Positions 1 through 7,526 of a stretch of DNA of 28,932 bases are shown here, piece by piece (the stretch's first letter is position 1; each line of letters opens with the position of its first letter). The notes below the pieces were generated by a model. It saw only the letters and a program-made list of their open reading frames with translations, had not been told where the DNA came from and made no database searches. The stretch covers positions 1 through 28,932 of the forward strand of contig SHXP01000003.1 of NCBI GenBank assembly GCA_009693225.1, given 5' to 3'. Both the position numbers and the translations under genes were made by a program. The stretch is from Limnohabitans sp. Lineage in GTDB: Bacteria > Pseudomonadota > Gammaproteobacteria > Burkholderiales > Burkholderiaceae_C.

Positions 1-597
1 ATTCTGTTTAATGCCACTTCAGTCACTGCGGGGTATTTTTCTAACGTAGGTCAAACCCGCAGACAAGGCCTGGAGTTGGGAGTGCATGGCAATATCAGCA
101 GATTTGACTATGCGGCAAACTTGAGCTGGATTGAAGCCACTTTCCAGTCCTCCTTCCAAATTGCAAATGGTTCCAACAGTACTTGTACAATTCTAGGCGA
201 TAGTACATCTTGCCCTAGCAATAAGGTCGGGGACAAAATCCCCGGCATCCCCGAAGGCGTTTTAAAACTCAAACTCGGTTATGCATTCACACCCGAAACG
301 CATGTAGGCACCACCATATACGCTCAAGGCGCGCAATACGCACGCGGTGACGAAAACAACCTGGACTCCAACGGCAAAATTCCCGGTTATGCCATCATGA
401 ACATCGACGCTAGGCACCGCGTCAGCAAAACTTTTGCATTTTTCGGCGGGATTTCAAACTTGTTTGACCAAAGCTATGCCACTTACGGGGTGCTTGGCGA
501 TAATAACTTGAGCTTTACCGGTGCCACCGCTTACGAGCAGTTCCGTAGCTACGGGGCTCCGCGCACCTATTTCACCGGTATCCGCGGCAGTTTCTGA
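1..597 (+). CDS. TonB-dependent outer-membrane receptor, C-terminal fragment (5' end outside window)
   Basis: This frame is open from the first base and gives the last 198 residues of an outer-membrane beta-barrel receptor. Such receptors import siderophores, vitamins or other scarce ligands using TonB energy. Visible family marks are the TRRQGLELG segment, alternating hydrophobic and polar strands, a late SNLFDQSYATYG segment (the usual N-L-F-D-x-x-Y signature) and a terminal RTYFTGIRGSF ending in phenylalanine, the usual BAM assembly signal. Two cysteines in an Asn/Ser-rich stretch (NSTCTILGDSTSC) may form a disulfide in an extracellular loop. The plug domain and TonB box lie outside the window, so the ligand cannot be inferred. 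The molybdenum hydroxylase genes follow after 261 bases on the same strand; a functional link is only a guess. Confidence 0.88.
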   Translation: MLFNATSVTAGYFSNVGQTRRQGLELGVHGNISRFDYAANLSWIEATFQSSFQIANGSNSTCTILGDSTSCPSNKVGDKIPGIPEGVLKLKLGYAFTPETHVGTTIYAQGAQYARGDENNLDSNGKIPGYAIMNIDARHRVSKTFAFFGGISNLFDQSYATYGVLGDNNLSFTGATAYEQFRSYGAPRTYFTGIRGSF

Positions 598-658
598 CGG
601 ATCTCTTGTCGGTTTTGAGCTGTTGTTGACCGGAACTTTCTTTTTTTCTTCAAGCTTC

Positions 659-690
659 AGCCCGGTTCGCGCCATGGTGCGAACCGGGCT
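659..690 (+). terminator. Strong hairpin downstream of receptor gene, terminator-like
   Basis: A perfect 12-bp stem, AGCCCGGTTCGC pairing with GCGAACCGGGCT around an 8-base loop, lies 62 bases after the receptor stop codon. The T-run after the stem is weak (ACAACTTT), and the strongest T-run lies before the stem, so it is not a textbook intrinsic terminator. It could end the receptor transcript or protect its 3' end. Confidence 0.5.
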
Positions 691-787
691 GAACAACTTT
701 AAATAGCCCTTTGTGTCAGCGGGGTATAGCGCGATATCGGATGAGAATGTTGCAAAACGAGAATTTCGAAGACCCAACAAGGGGTTT

Positions 788-853
788 CCCTAGGGTGTTC
801 GGCCATGAAAATTCATTAATATGACCACGTTCCGTATCCCTCAATCAAGGAAG
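788..853 (+). promoter_or_regulatory. Candidate promoter/operator region and RBS for the molybdenum hydroxylase genes
   Basis: Several short dyads cluster here: CCCTAGGG (788-795), ATGAA-AA-TTCAT (805-816) and TCAT-TAAT-ATGA (813-824). The last contains TAATAT, a possible -10 box. AAGGAAG at 847-853 is a good Shine-Dalgarno sequence for the ATG at 859. No convincing -35 hexamer is seen. The nested dyads could be an operator, but no regulator gene is visible nearby. The rest of the 598-858 gap shows nothing beyond these dyads and the hairpin at 659-690. Confidence 0.35.
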
Positions 854-858
854 AATCT

Positions 859-1317
859 ATGAGCCTTCAATTTAAAGTTAACGGTAAATCCGTTTCGTCC
901 AACGCCGAGGCAGACACGCCTTTGCTGTGGGTCATCCGTGATGAACTTGGCCTGACCGGCACAAAATTCGGTTGCGGCGCTGCCTTGTGCGGTGCCTGTA
1001 CCGTGCATGTGAACGGTGAAGCAGTTCGTTCATGCCAAACCCAAGTCGGAAATGTTGCTGGCTCCAGTGTCGGCACCATCGAAGGCCTTGGCGGCGCACA
1101 CGCGCTGCAAAAAGCCTGGATCAAGCATCAGGTTCCCCAGTGCGGCTACTGCCAATCCGGTCAACTGATGAGCGCTGCTGCATTGCTCAGCAAAAACAAA
1201 AATCCTTCCAATGCAGACATCGATGCAGCCATGGCTGGCAACGTTTGCCGCTGCGGTACTTACACACGTATCCGTGCTGCCGTCAAAGACGCTGCATCCC
1301 AGTTGCGCGCTGCTTAA
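859..1317 (+). CDS. (2Fe-2S)-binding small subunit of a molybdenum hydroxylase (isoquinoline 1-oxidoreductase alpha-type)
   Basis: This 152-residue protein is the electron-transfer subunit of a xanthine oxidase-family enzyme. The N-terminal plant-ferredoxin-like domain carries C39-x4-C44-x2-C47 and C59 for one 2Fe-2S cluster. The C-terminal helical domain carries C95-x2-C98 and C130-x-C132 for the second cluster, next to the molybdopterin. Length and all eight cysteines match the family (IorA, small subunits of aldehyde and nicotinate oxidoreductases). The ATG is preceded by AAGGAAG at six-base spacing. The large subunit follows after 18 bases, so the two are co-transcribed. There is no FAD subunit gene, so electrons probably pass to a cytochrome or another carrier, as in other IorAB-type enzymes. 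The substrate is not determinable; an N-heterocycle or aldehyde is expected. Confidence 0.92.
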   Translation: MSLQFKVNGKSVSSNAEADTPLLWVIRDELGLTGTKFGCGAALCGACTVHVNGEAVRSCQTQVGNVAGSSVGTIEGLGGAHALQKAWIKHQVPQCGYCQSGQLMSAAALLSKNKNPSNADIDAAMAGNVCRCGTYTRIRAAVKDAASQLRAA

Positions 1318-1335
1318 TTTCAAAGGAAATAAATC

Positions 1336-3477
1336 ATGATGAGCACAGAAACAAATCGCCGCGACTTCCTCAAAACCACCAGCGTCGCCACCTCCGGTCT
1401 GATGATGGGCGTGGTTCTGCCAAGTACCGTCTCTAAATCCATCGCTGCCGGCACTCTGCACACCCCTAACGCTTGGGTGCACATTGCTGACGACAACACT
1501 ATCACGCTGATATCAGCACGTTCAGAAATGGGCCAGGGTGTTTACACTTCCATGCCTATGTTGATCGCTGAAGAATTGAATGTTGACGTGAACAAGGTTG
1601 TCATTTCCGCCGCCCCTTCCGGAGCCGTGTATGTCAACGCCTTGCTCGGCGCCATGATCACCGGTGGCTCTACTTCCGTTCGTGACGGTTGGGAAAAACT
1701 CCGTATAGCCGGTGCACAAGTGCGTGAAATGCTGGTTGGCGCTGCTGCTGCTGAATGGGGTGTCCCCGCCAGCGCAGTCAAAGCTGACAACGGCATGTTG
1801 ACCGGCCCCGGCGGCAAAAAAGCCACCTACGGTCAAATGGCTGAAGCTGCTTCCAAGCAGCCTGTGCCTGAAAAACCCTTCATTAAGGCAGCCAAAGACT
1901 TCCGCGTTGTCGGCAAGCGTATTGCCCGTACAGATGCACCTGCTAAAGTTAACGGCACTGCTGAGTTCGGTATTGACGTTCGTCTGCCCGGCATGGTTTA
2001 TGCCAGCCTAGAACAGTCTCCCGTCCAAGGTGGCAAAGTCATTCGTGTTGACAGCTCAGCTGCCAAAGCCATGGCTGGCGTGGTTGATGTGGTTGAAATC
2101 CCTGATGGCGTGGCTGTTGTGGCTAACTCATACTGGCGTGCAGTCAAAGCACGTCGCGCTCTGAAAATCGATTGGGACCTCGGCCCGGCTGCAAACCTGT
2201 CTTCCGACGGCATGATCGAGAGCCACGAGCAAGCTTCTTCTACAGGCAAAGTGTTGCCCATCCAGCCTCCCAAAGGCGATGCCATGGGTGCTATCGGTGG
2301 ATCAGCCAAGAAATTGTCTGCCACTTATATCACCCCCCTGCAGTCACACTCACCCATGGAACCCATGAACTTCACGGCCCACGTCACCGGCGGTAAAGCG
2401 CTGTTGATCGGACCTACCCAGTTCCAACAAGGTGTTCAAGGCGGTGTTGCCGCAGCTCTGGGCATCAAGCCTGAAGATGTGGAAGTTCAAACCACCTTTC
2501 TGGGCGGCGGTTTTGGTCGTCGTATCGAACTGGATTACCCGGTTCAGGCTGCACTGATTTCTAAAGCAGTCAAACTGCCTGTGAAACTGGTCTGGTCTCG
2601 TGAAGATGACATGACAAATGACTATTACCGTCCCATCGGTTACAACCAGATTCACGCCGGTTTGGATTCCAATGGCATGCCTGTCGGTCTGCATTTCAAG
2701 CTGACTTCACAGTCGATCACACAGCGTGCTTTCGGTCTGCCGAAAGACACCATGGATCCTTTCATGGTTGAAGCTGCTGTTGCGCCTTACAAGATCGCCA
2801 ATACCCAGCACGACTTGGTCATTCATGATGCCGGTTTGCGGGTTGGTTACTGGCGCGGTGTGAGCCACAACATGAACGTTTTCGCCAACGAAAGCTTCGT
2901 GGACGAAATGGCTTTGGCTGCCGGCAAAGACCCTGTGGACTACCGCATGGCCATGCTGGAAGGCGAACCACGCTTCCAAAACGTCCTGAAACTGGCTACT
3001 GAAAAAGCCGGCTATAAAAAAGGCGCTGCCAAAGGCAATGCCATGGGCGTGTCAATCATGTCAGGCTACGATACCTACGTCGCCGTTGTTGCTGAAGTCA
3101 GCATCGGTGCCGACGGTGAAGTCAAAGTGGTGAAAACCACTGTGGCAGCCGACATGGGCATGATCGTCAACCCTGAAATCGTTGAGCAGCAAATCCAGTC
3201 CAGTATCATCATGGGCATGGGCACAACGCTCAAGCATTCCATCACTGTTGCCAACGGCCGCGTTCAGCAGACCAACTTCAACACATACCCGATGGTTCGT
3301 ACCAACGAATCACCGCTGATTGACATTGTGTTGGTCAAGAGCGCTGAAAAGCCTGGCGGTATCGGCGAGCCTGTCACAGCAGCCATCGTGCCTGCTTTGG
3401 CAAACGCTGTTGCCAAACTGACCGGCAAACGTGTTCGCACATTGCCTATCACCGGTAAAGCTATTCAGCAAGCCTGA
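1336..3477 (+). CDS. Molybdopterin-binding large subunit of a molybdenum hydroxylase (IorB/xanthine dehydrogenase family), Tat-exported
   Basis: This 713-residue protein is the catalytic partner of the preceding 2Fe-2S protein. Its N-terminus has a twin-arginine signal (NRRDFLK, then a hydrophobic stretch ending near SIAA), so the folded enzyme is probably exported to the periplasm with the small subunit carried along. The hammerhead-type domain lies at roughly residues 200-280 (KVNGTAEFGID onward). The molybdopterin-binding signature GGGFGRR is at 390-396, and a C-terminal GIGEP places the expected catalytic glutamate near residue 678. Length fits the IorB family. Two adjacent ATG codons (1336 and 1339) follow an AAGGAA Shine-Dalgarno sequence. 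Two hairpins follow the gene. No XdhC-like maturation factor or cytochrome c gene is adjacent, so these must be encoded elsewhere if they are needed. The substrate is unknown. Confidence 0.92.
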   Translation: MMSTETNRRDFLKTTSVATSGLMMGVVLPSTVSKSIAAGTLHTPNAWVHIADDNTITLISARSEMGQGVYTSMPMLIAEELNVDVNKVVISAAPSGAVYVNALLGAMITGGSTSVRDGWEKLRIAGAQVREMLVGAAAAEWGVPASAVKADNGMLTGPGGKKATYGQMAEAASKQPVPEKPFIKAAKDFRVVGKRIARTDAPAKVNGTAEFGIDVRLPGMVYASLEQSPVQGGKVIRVDSSAAKAMAGVVDVVEIPDGVAVVANSYWRAVKARRALKIDWDLGPAANLSSDGMIESHEQASSTGKVLPIQPPKGDAMGAIGGSAKKLSATYITPLQSHSPMEPMNFTAHVTGGKALLIGPTQFQQGVQGGVAAALGIKPEDVEVQTTFLGGGFGRRIELDYPVQAALISKAVKLPVKLVWSREDDMTNDYYRPIGYNQIHAGLDSNGMPVGLHFKLTSQSITQRAFGLPKDTMDPFMVEAAVAPYKIANTQHDLVIHDAGLRVGYWRGVSHNMNVFANESFVDEMALAAGKDPVDYRMAMLEGEPRFQNVLKLATEKAGYKKGAAKGNAMGVSIMSGYDTYVAVVAEVSIGADGEVKVVKTTVAADMGMIVNPEIVEQQIQSSIIMGMGTTLKHSITVANGRVQQTNFNTYPMVRTNESPLIDIVLVKSAEKPGGIGEPVTAAIVPALANAVAKLTGKRVRTLPITGKAIQQA

Positions 3478-3513
3478 TCTTTTTCAGTGGCTGCTTGCAG
3501 CCATTGAAAAAGA
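3478..3513 (+). terminator. First of two tandem hairpins after the hydroxylase operon
   Basis: A 16-bp stem with one G-T pair (TCTTTTTCAGTGGCTG with CAGCCATTGAAAAAGA, loop CTTG) starts on the base after the stop codon. The flanking A and T runs fall inside the stem. Together with the following T-tailed hairpin it probably forms a 3'-end or terminator region. Confidence 0.55.
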
Positions 3514-3519
3514 TTCGAA

Positions 3520-3548
3520 AAGAGCGGGATTTCCCGCTCTTTTTTTTC
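3520..3548 (+). terminator. Rho-independent terminator of the hydroxylase operon
   Basis: A GC-rich 9-bp stem, AAGAGCGGG with CCCGCTCTT around ATTT, runs into eight consecutive T residues. This is a textbook intrinsic terminator. The A-rich sequence upstream could let it work weakly on the other strand as well. Confidence 0.85.
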
Positions 3549-3609
3549 AAAAAAATGCTGTCATCTTATAGAATGACAGTCGTTAGCAAAAGCGACAGAT
3601 TGAATTCAG

Positions 3610-4140
3610 ATGTTAAAAAAAGCATTTGGTAAGCGCAGGGCTTTTTTTATATGCGCTGTGATCAGCTTTTCAGTCTTCGGGCAAAGCAGTCCGCTTCCTG
3701 ACCCGCGCATAACCCCCGGTGCTATCGATACCTCGGTGACACAAGAGAATATTCATTCCACTGTATGCGTCAGAGGTTATACCGGACGTGTCAGGCCTGA
3801 CAAACAATATACAAACCGATTAAAACATGAGCAATTAAGGCAGTACCGCTACCAGGATCTGAATCCTGCAAACTATGAGCAGGATCACTTGATCCCATTG
3901 ATTATCGGTGGCAACCCAAGTGACCCGAATAATCTGTGGCCGCAACCCAGACTCGACGAATGGTCTGCTGAACAGAAAAATGACCTTGAATTCGTGGTCT
4001 ACAAAATGGTCTGCCGTGGTGAAATTTCTTTGAAGGAAGCACAGCAGCGTGTTGCCGGAAACTGGATTCAAGCTTACAAAGACTGGGTGCCAAGTCACCG
4101 CTATCTCTTGCCTAAACACAGGCGCAACAACTTGGATTGA
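3610..4140 (+). CDS. Small secreted HNH-like endonuclease family protein
   Basis: This 176-residue protein begins with a basic start and a hydrophobic core (KKAFGKRRAFFICAVISFSVFG), a probable Sec signal peptide cleaved near residue 24-27. The core contains YEQDHLIPLIIGG (E90, D92, H93) followed by NNLWPQ (N108), the compact HNH-like pattern of a beta-beta-alpha metal nuclease. Two cysteines (C53 and the later MVCRGE cysteine) could form a disulfide, consistent with life outside the cytoplasm. No immunity gene, toxin delivery domain or mobile element is adjacent. It stands alone between the hydroxylase terminator and the deaminase gene, with no good Shine-Dalgarno sequence. I infer a periplasmic or extracellular nuclease, perhaps for nucleic-acid scavenging; the family is usually annotated only as HNH endonuclease or hypothetical. 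Confidence 0.72.
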   Translation: MLKKAFGKRRAFFICAVISFSVFGQSSPLPDPRITPGAIDTSVTQENIHSTVCVRGYTGRVRPDKQYTNRLKHEQLRQYRYQDLNPANYEQDHLIPLIIGGNPSDPNNLWPQPRLDEWSAEQKNDLEFVVYKMVCRGEISLKEAQQRVAGNWIQAYKDWVPSHRYLLPKHRRNNLD

Positions 4141-4157
4141 TAGACAGCAATAGATTT

Positions 4158-4250
4158 ATGCAGAATATATGGCCGGATCCGGCGCAGTCTGAACAGCGCA
4201 TTCTTGAAATTCGCAACAATGAGGTCTTACTGTTGGAGTCCGTCCTATGA
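4158..4250 (+). CDS. Possible 30-codon upstream ORF overlapping the deaminase start
   Basis: An ATG at 4158 opens a 30-residue frame (starting MQNIWPDPAQSEQR and ending LLLESVL) whose TGA overlaps the deaminase ATG as ATGA. That geometry would allow translational coupling. There is no clear Shine-Dalgarno sequence before it, no similarity I recognise, and a frame of this length is common by chance. I list it only as a candidate leader peptide. Confidence 0.15.
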   Translation: MQNIWPDPAQSEQRILEIRNNEVLLLESVL

Positions 4251-5287
4251 ATTTTGAAGCCATTTCCCCAGCGAAGTTGCCGGATTTGTTACGTGCCATG
4301 CCTAAAACAGAGCTGCATATGCACATAGAGGGTTCGCTTGAGTCGGAGTTGCTATTTGCCATGGCCAAGCGTAACGAAGTGCGCTTGAATCATGCGACTG
4401 TGGAGGAGTTGCGGTCAGCCTATGCGTTCACTGACTTACAAAGCTTTTTAGATATTTATTACGCCGGCGCCAGTGTGTTGCAGCAACCACAGGATTTTTA
4501 CGACATGGCATGGGCGTATTTTTTACGGGCCAAAGCGGATAACGTGGTGCATGCTGAAATATTTTTTGATCCTCAAACTCATACGGAGCGCAAAGTCAGT
4601 ATGCGGACCGTCATTACTGGTTTACATCGGGCCTGTGTGGATGCAAAAGAAAAACTCAATATCAGTTCGTCCCTGATCCTGTGTTTTCTGCGTCACCTGA
4701 GCGAAGAATCTGCTTTTGAAACGCTGGATCAGGCAATTCCATTCAAGGAGTTTTTCATCGGGGTCGGGCTCGATTCCAGTGAACGCGGTCATCCGCCGGA
4801 AAAATTTGAACGCGTGTTCAAGCGCGCCCGTCAACTCGGGTTCAAAGCTGTTGCGCATGCCGGAGAAGAGGGTCCGCCTGCTTATATTTGGAGTGCCTTG
4901 GATGTTTTGCACGCAGAGCGCATAGACCATGGCGTTCAGGCAATTCACGATACCGCATTGATGAACAGGCTGGCCAAAGAGCGCATACCTTTGACGGTTT
5001 GTCCCTTGTCTAACCTGAAGCTGTGTGTATTTCCTGATCTGGGAAAGCACAATCTCGGCGAAATGCTGAATCAAGGTTTGTGCATCATGATCAATTCTGA
5101 CGATCCGGCATACTTTGGTGGTTACTTGAACGAGAATTTTCTGCAAACATTTGCAGCGTTAAATCTGAATGCAACTGACGCCTATCAGTTGGCTTGCAAT
5201 AGTTTCGAAGCTGCATTTGTAACTGATGAACAAAAAACGGCCTGGCGCCGGCAGCTCGATGATTGTTTCAGGACATTCGGTGCCTGA
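4247..5287 (+). CDS. Adenosine/adenine deaminase family protein (probably adenine deaminase type)
   Basis: This 346-residue amidohydrolase-fold purine deaminase releases ammonia from adenosine or adenine in purine salvage. Metal ligands and active-site residues are visible in order: H24-x-H26 in TELHMHIEGSLE, H204 with the catalytic glutamate in AHAGEEGPP, the RIDHGV histidine, and D285-D286 in NSDDPAYFGGY. The SDDPAYFGGY form resembles the Aah1/PA0148 subgroup, which acts on free adenine rather than adenosine, so adenine deaminase is the more likely activity; I infer this from memory of that subgroup. TTGGAG precedes the ATG. The FAD monooxygenase starts 44 bases downstream and may be co-transcribed. 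Confidence 0.88.
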   Translation: MNFEAISPAKLPDLLRAMPKTELHMHIEGSLESELLFAMAKRNEVRLNHATVEELRSAYAFTDLQSFLDIYYAGASVLQQPQDFYDMAWAYFLRAKADNVVHAEIFFDPQTHTERKVSMRTVITGLHRACVDAKEKLNISSSLILCFLRHLSEESAFETLDQAIPFKEFFIGVGLDSSERGHPPEKFERVFKRARQLGFKAVAHAGEEGPPAYIWSALDVLHAERIDHGVQAIHDTALMNRLAKERIPLTVCPLSNLKLCVFPDLGKHNLGEMLNQGLCIMINSDDPAYFGGYLNENFLQTFAALNLNATDAYQLACNSFEAAFVTDEQKTAWRRQLDDCFRTFGA

Positions 5288-5331
5288 GTGGCCGGCCGGC
5301 TGTCAGGGCCAAGCTCATCTGCGCTTATCTC

Positions 5332-6525
5332 ATGACTGAGTCAAAAACAATAGCGATTGCAGGTGGTGGTATCGGCGGATTGTCGGCAGCTCTTGCCCTG
5401 GGTATTCACGATATACCTACCCATGTGTACGAGCAAGCGGAAGCATTCAAAGAAGCGGGGGCGGGTATCGGACTTGGTCCTAACGCGATGCGTGTGCTGA
5501 ACCGATGGGGTTTAGGTCAGGAATTGCGCGAAGTGGGTTGTGCGCCTGACTACCTGCTCGCACGCAATGCAAGGGATGCACGTATATTGGGGCGTTTACC
5601 CATGGGTCAAGCATTCATTGAAAAATACGGAGCTTCTTATCTGACCATACACCGCTCAGACTTGCACACAATTTTGCAACAGGCAGTGAAAAAACAGTCA
5701 AAGACCCAGTTTTATTTGAAGCATAGATTGGAGTCTGTAAATTTACTGGCAGAAGGCTTGGACTTGAAATTCAAGGACAGTCTTGAACAGCATCAAGCGC
5801 AGGTTCTGGTTGGAGCAGATGGTTTGAACAGTCTGGTGCGTTCCTCGATATTCAGTACTGATAAGCCGCGCTCAAGCGGTCACTGTGCCTATCGCGCCCT
5901 GATAACGCTGCGTGACCTGCCAAAAGGAGTTGATCAAGACTTTATCGGTATCTGGATGGGAAGCCGCTTGCACGTGGTGCACTACCCCGTAAGAGGCGGA
6001 AATTACCTGAATCTGGTGGTACTGATCGAGTCTCATGAACAACAGGCGCAAGCCGGATGGGATCTGGTCCCCTCCGCAGACAAAATCAATGCTGATTTGA
6101 AGTTTGCCCTGCAAGCCTGTTGCAATGAATTGCAGGAACTGATTCGCCGGGTGGAAGACTGGCGCTGCTGGTGCTTGTTTGACCGTGACCCTCTGCAGCA
6201 CGCATCTCAAATGGCGCAGGGCAGGGTGGCTTTGTTAGGGGATGCCGCACACCCCATGCTGCCATACCTTGCACAAGGCGCAGGCATGGCAATTGAAGAT
6301 GCAGCTTGCTTGGCGCAGCATTGGCAACAAAGCACATTGCCTGCGGCACAACGTTTACTCAATTACGCGAATGCCCGATGGCAACGGGTATCACGTGTGC
6401 AGCAGCGTGCCCGGCGCAACGGCAGTATTTACCATGCTCAAGGTGTGATGCGAATGGCCAGGGATGCAGCATTGAAACTAGGCGGTTCGCAGCTCATGGA
6501 CATGCCCTGGTTGTATGCGGGTTGA
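5332..6525 (+). CDS. FAD-dependent aromatic monooxygenase (salicylate hydroxylase-like)
   Basis: This 397-residue class A flavoprotein monooxygenase would hydroxylate an aromatic compound using NAD(P)H and oxygen. It shows the N-terminal dinucleotide fold GGGIGG (residues 11-16), the middle GADG motif at 161-164 (the usual DG region), and GDAAHPMLPYLAQGAG at 303 onward for the FAD ribityl contact. The family includes salicylate, 6-hydroxynicotinate and 3-hydroxybenzoate hydroxylases. A TTG at 5263 would extend the frame into the end of the deaminase gene, but the family normally starts a few residues before the GxGxxG motif, so I chose the ATG at 5332. No ring-cleavage genes are nearby, so the substrate is open. 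An N-heterocycle link with the hydroxylase at 0.9-3.5 kb is speculative. Confidence 0.85.
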   Translation: MTESKTIAIAGGGIGGLSAALALGIHDIPTHVYEQAEAFKEAGAGIGLGPNAMRVLNRWGLGQELREVGCAPDYLLARNARDARILGRLPMGQAFIEKYGASYLTIHRSDLHTILQQAVKKQSKTQFYLKHRLESVNLLAEGLDLKFKDSLEQHQAQVLVGADGLNSLVRSSIFSTDKPRSSGHCAYRALITLRDLPKGVDQDFIGIWMGSRLHVVHYPVRGGNYLNLVVLIESHEQQAQAGWDLVPSADKINADLKFALQACCNELQELIRRVEDWRCWCLFDRDPLQHASQMAQGRVALLGDAAHPMLPYLAQGAGMAIEDAACLAQHWQQSTLPAAQRLLNYANARWQRVSRVQQRARRNGSIYHAQGVMRMARDAALKLGGSQLMDMPWLYAG

Positions 6526-6583
6526 AGCCAATAGCAGAAGAATGTCTGGTGACACAAGCCTCACATCGGGCCCATGCGTCATT

Positions 6584-7525
6584 TCAATACTTTCCGAGCA
6601 ATAAAAATTCCATCAATGTCTTTTGTACGTGTAAGCGGTTTTCGGCTTCGTCCCAGACAACTGACTGTGGTCCATCAATCACTTCGGCCTGCACTTCTTC
6701 GCCGCGATGGGCCGGCAGACAGTGCATGAACAAGGCATCGGTTTTGGCTGCGGCCATCATGGTTGAGTCTACGCACCAGGCGGCAAAAGCCTGACGGCGG
6801 GTTTCATTTTCTGCTTCATAGCCCATGCTGGTCCAGACATCGGTGGTCACCAGATCTGCGCCATGACAGGCTTGTAAAGGATCAGTGAATACTTTGAAGC
6901 ATGTGTTGCCGGACACGCCAGCCACCGCTTGATTCACCTCGTAACCGCCGGGCGTGCTGACGTGAACCGTGAAGCCCAGCAAATCAGCGGCTTGCAGCCA
7001 AGTATTCGCCATGTTATTACCGTCACCGACCCAGGCAACTACTTTGCCTTTCAGGCAATCAAGGGGGTTATTCACATCGCCACGGTGTTCAATGAAAGTG
7101 AACAAATCAGCAAGAATCTGGCAAGGGTGAAATTCATTGGTCAAGCCATTGATGACCGGGACCCGTGAATTAGCGGCAAAGCGCTCGATCTTTGTTTGTT
7201 CATAGGTTCGGATCATGACCAGATCAACCATGCGGCTGATGACCTTGGCGGAATCTTCAATGGGTTCCGCGCGCCCGAGTTGGCTGTCTCCGGTGGTCAG
7301 GTGCACCACAGCCCCGCCCATTTGATACATGCCGGCCTCGAAGCTGATGCGAGTGCGGGTGGAGGCTTTTTCGAAAATCATGGCCAGTGTACGGTCTGTC
7401 AGCGGCTGGTGTTTTTCATAGGCTTTGAACTTGCGTTTGATCAGCGCTGAGCGTGTGAACAGGTAAGCGTAGTCATCCGCGGTTAAATCGGTGAACTGTA
7501 AATAGTGCGTAGGAGTTTGGCTCAT
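6584..7525 (-). CDS. argF: Ornithine carbamoyltransferase
   Basis: This 313-residue cytoplasmic enzyme joins ornithine and carbamoyl phosphate to make citrulline in arginine biosynthesis. The carbamoyl-phosphate motif STRTR is at 55-59, HPCQ follows near residue 133, and the ornithine-binding FMHCLPAHRGEEV lies near the C-terminus. Length is typical. The ATG comes one base after the argD stop codon (TGATATG), so argD and argF form one operon and are probably translationally coupled. The gene runs convergent to the FAD monooxygenase with 58 bases between their stop codons and no obvious hairpin terminator. Confidence 0.97.
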   Translation of the reverse strand: MSQTPTHYLQFTDLTADDYAYLFTRSALIKRKFKAYEKHQPLTDRTLAMIFEKASTRTRISFEAGMYQMGGAVVHLTTGDSQLGRAEPIEDSAKVISRMVDLVMIRTYEQTKIERFAANSRVPVINGLTNEFHPCQILADLFTFIEHRGDVNNPLDCLKGKVVAWVGDGNNMANTWLQAADLLGFTVHVSTPGGYEVNQAVAGVSGNTCFKVFTDPLQACHGADLVTTDVWTSMGYEAENETRRQAFAAWCVDSTMMAAAKTDALFMHCLPAHRGEEVQAEVIDGPQSVVWDEAENRLHVQKTLMEFLLLGKY

Positions 7526-7526
7526 A

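Noticed and set aside
5263..5331. Longer N-terminus of the FAD monooxygenase from a TTG at 5263
   Set aside because: It adds 23 residues before the dinucleotide-binding strand, overlaps the deaminase gene, and does not match the family start; ATG 5332 is preferred.
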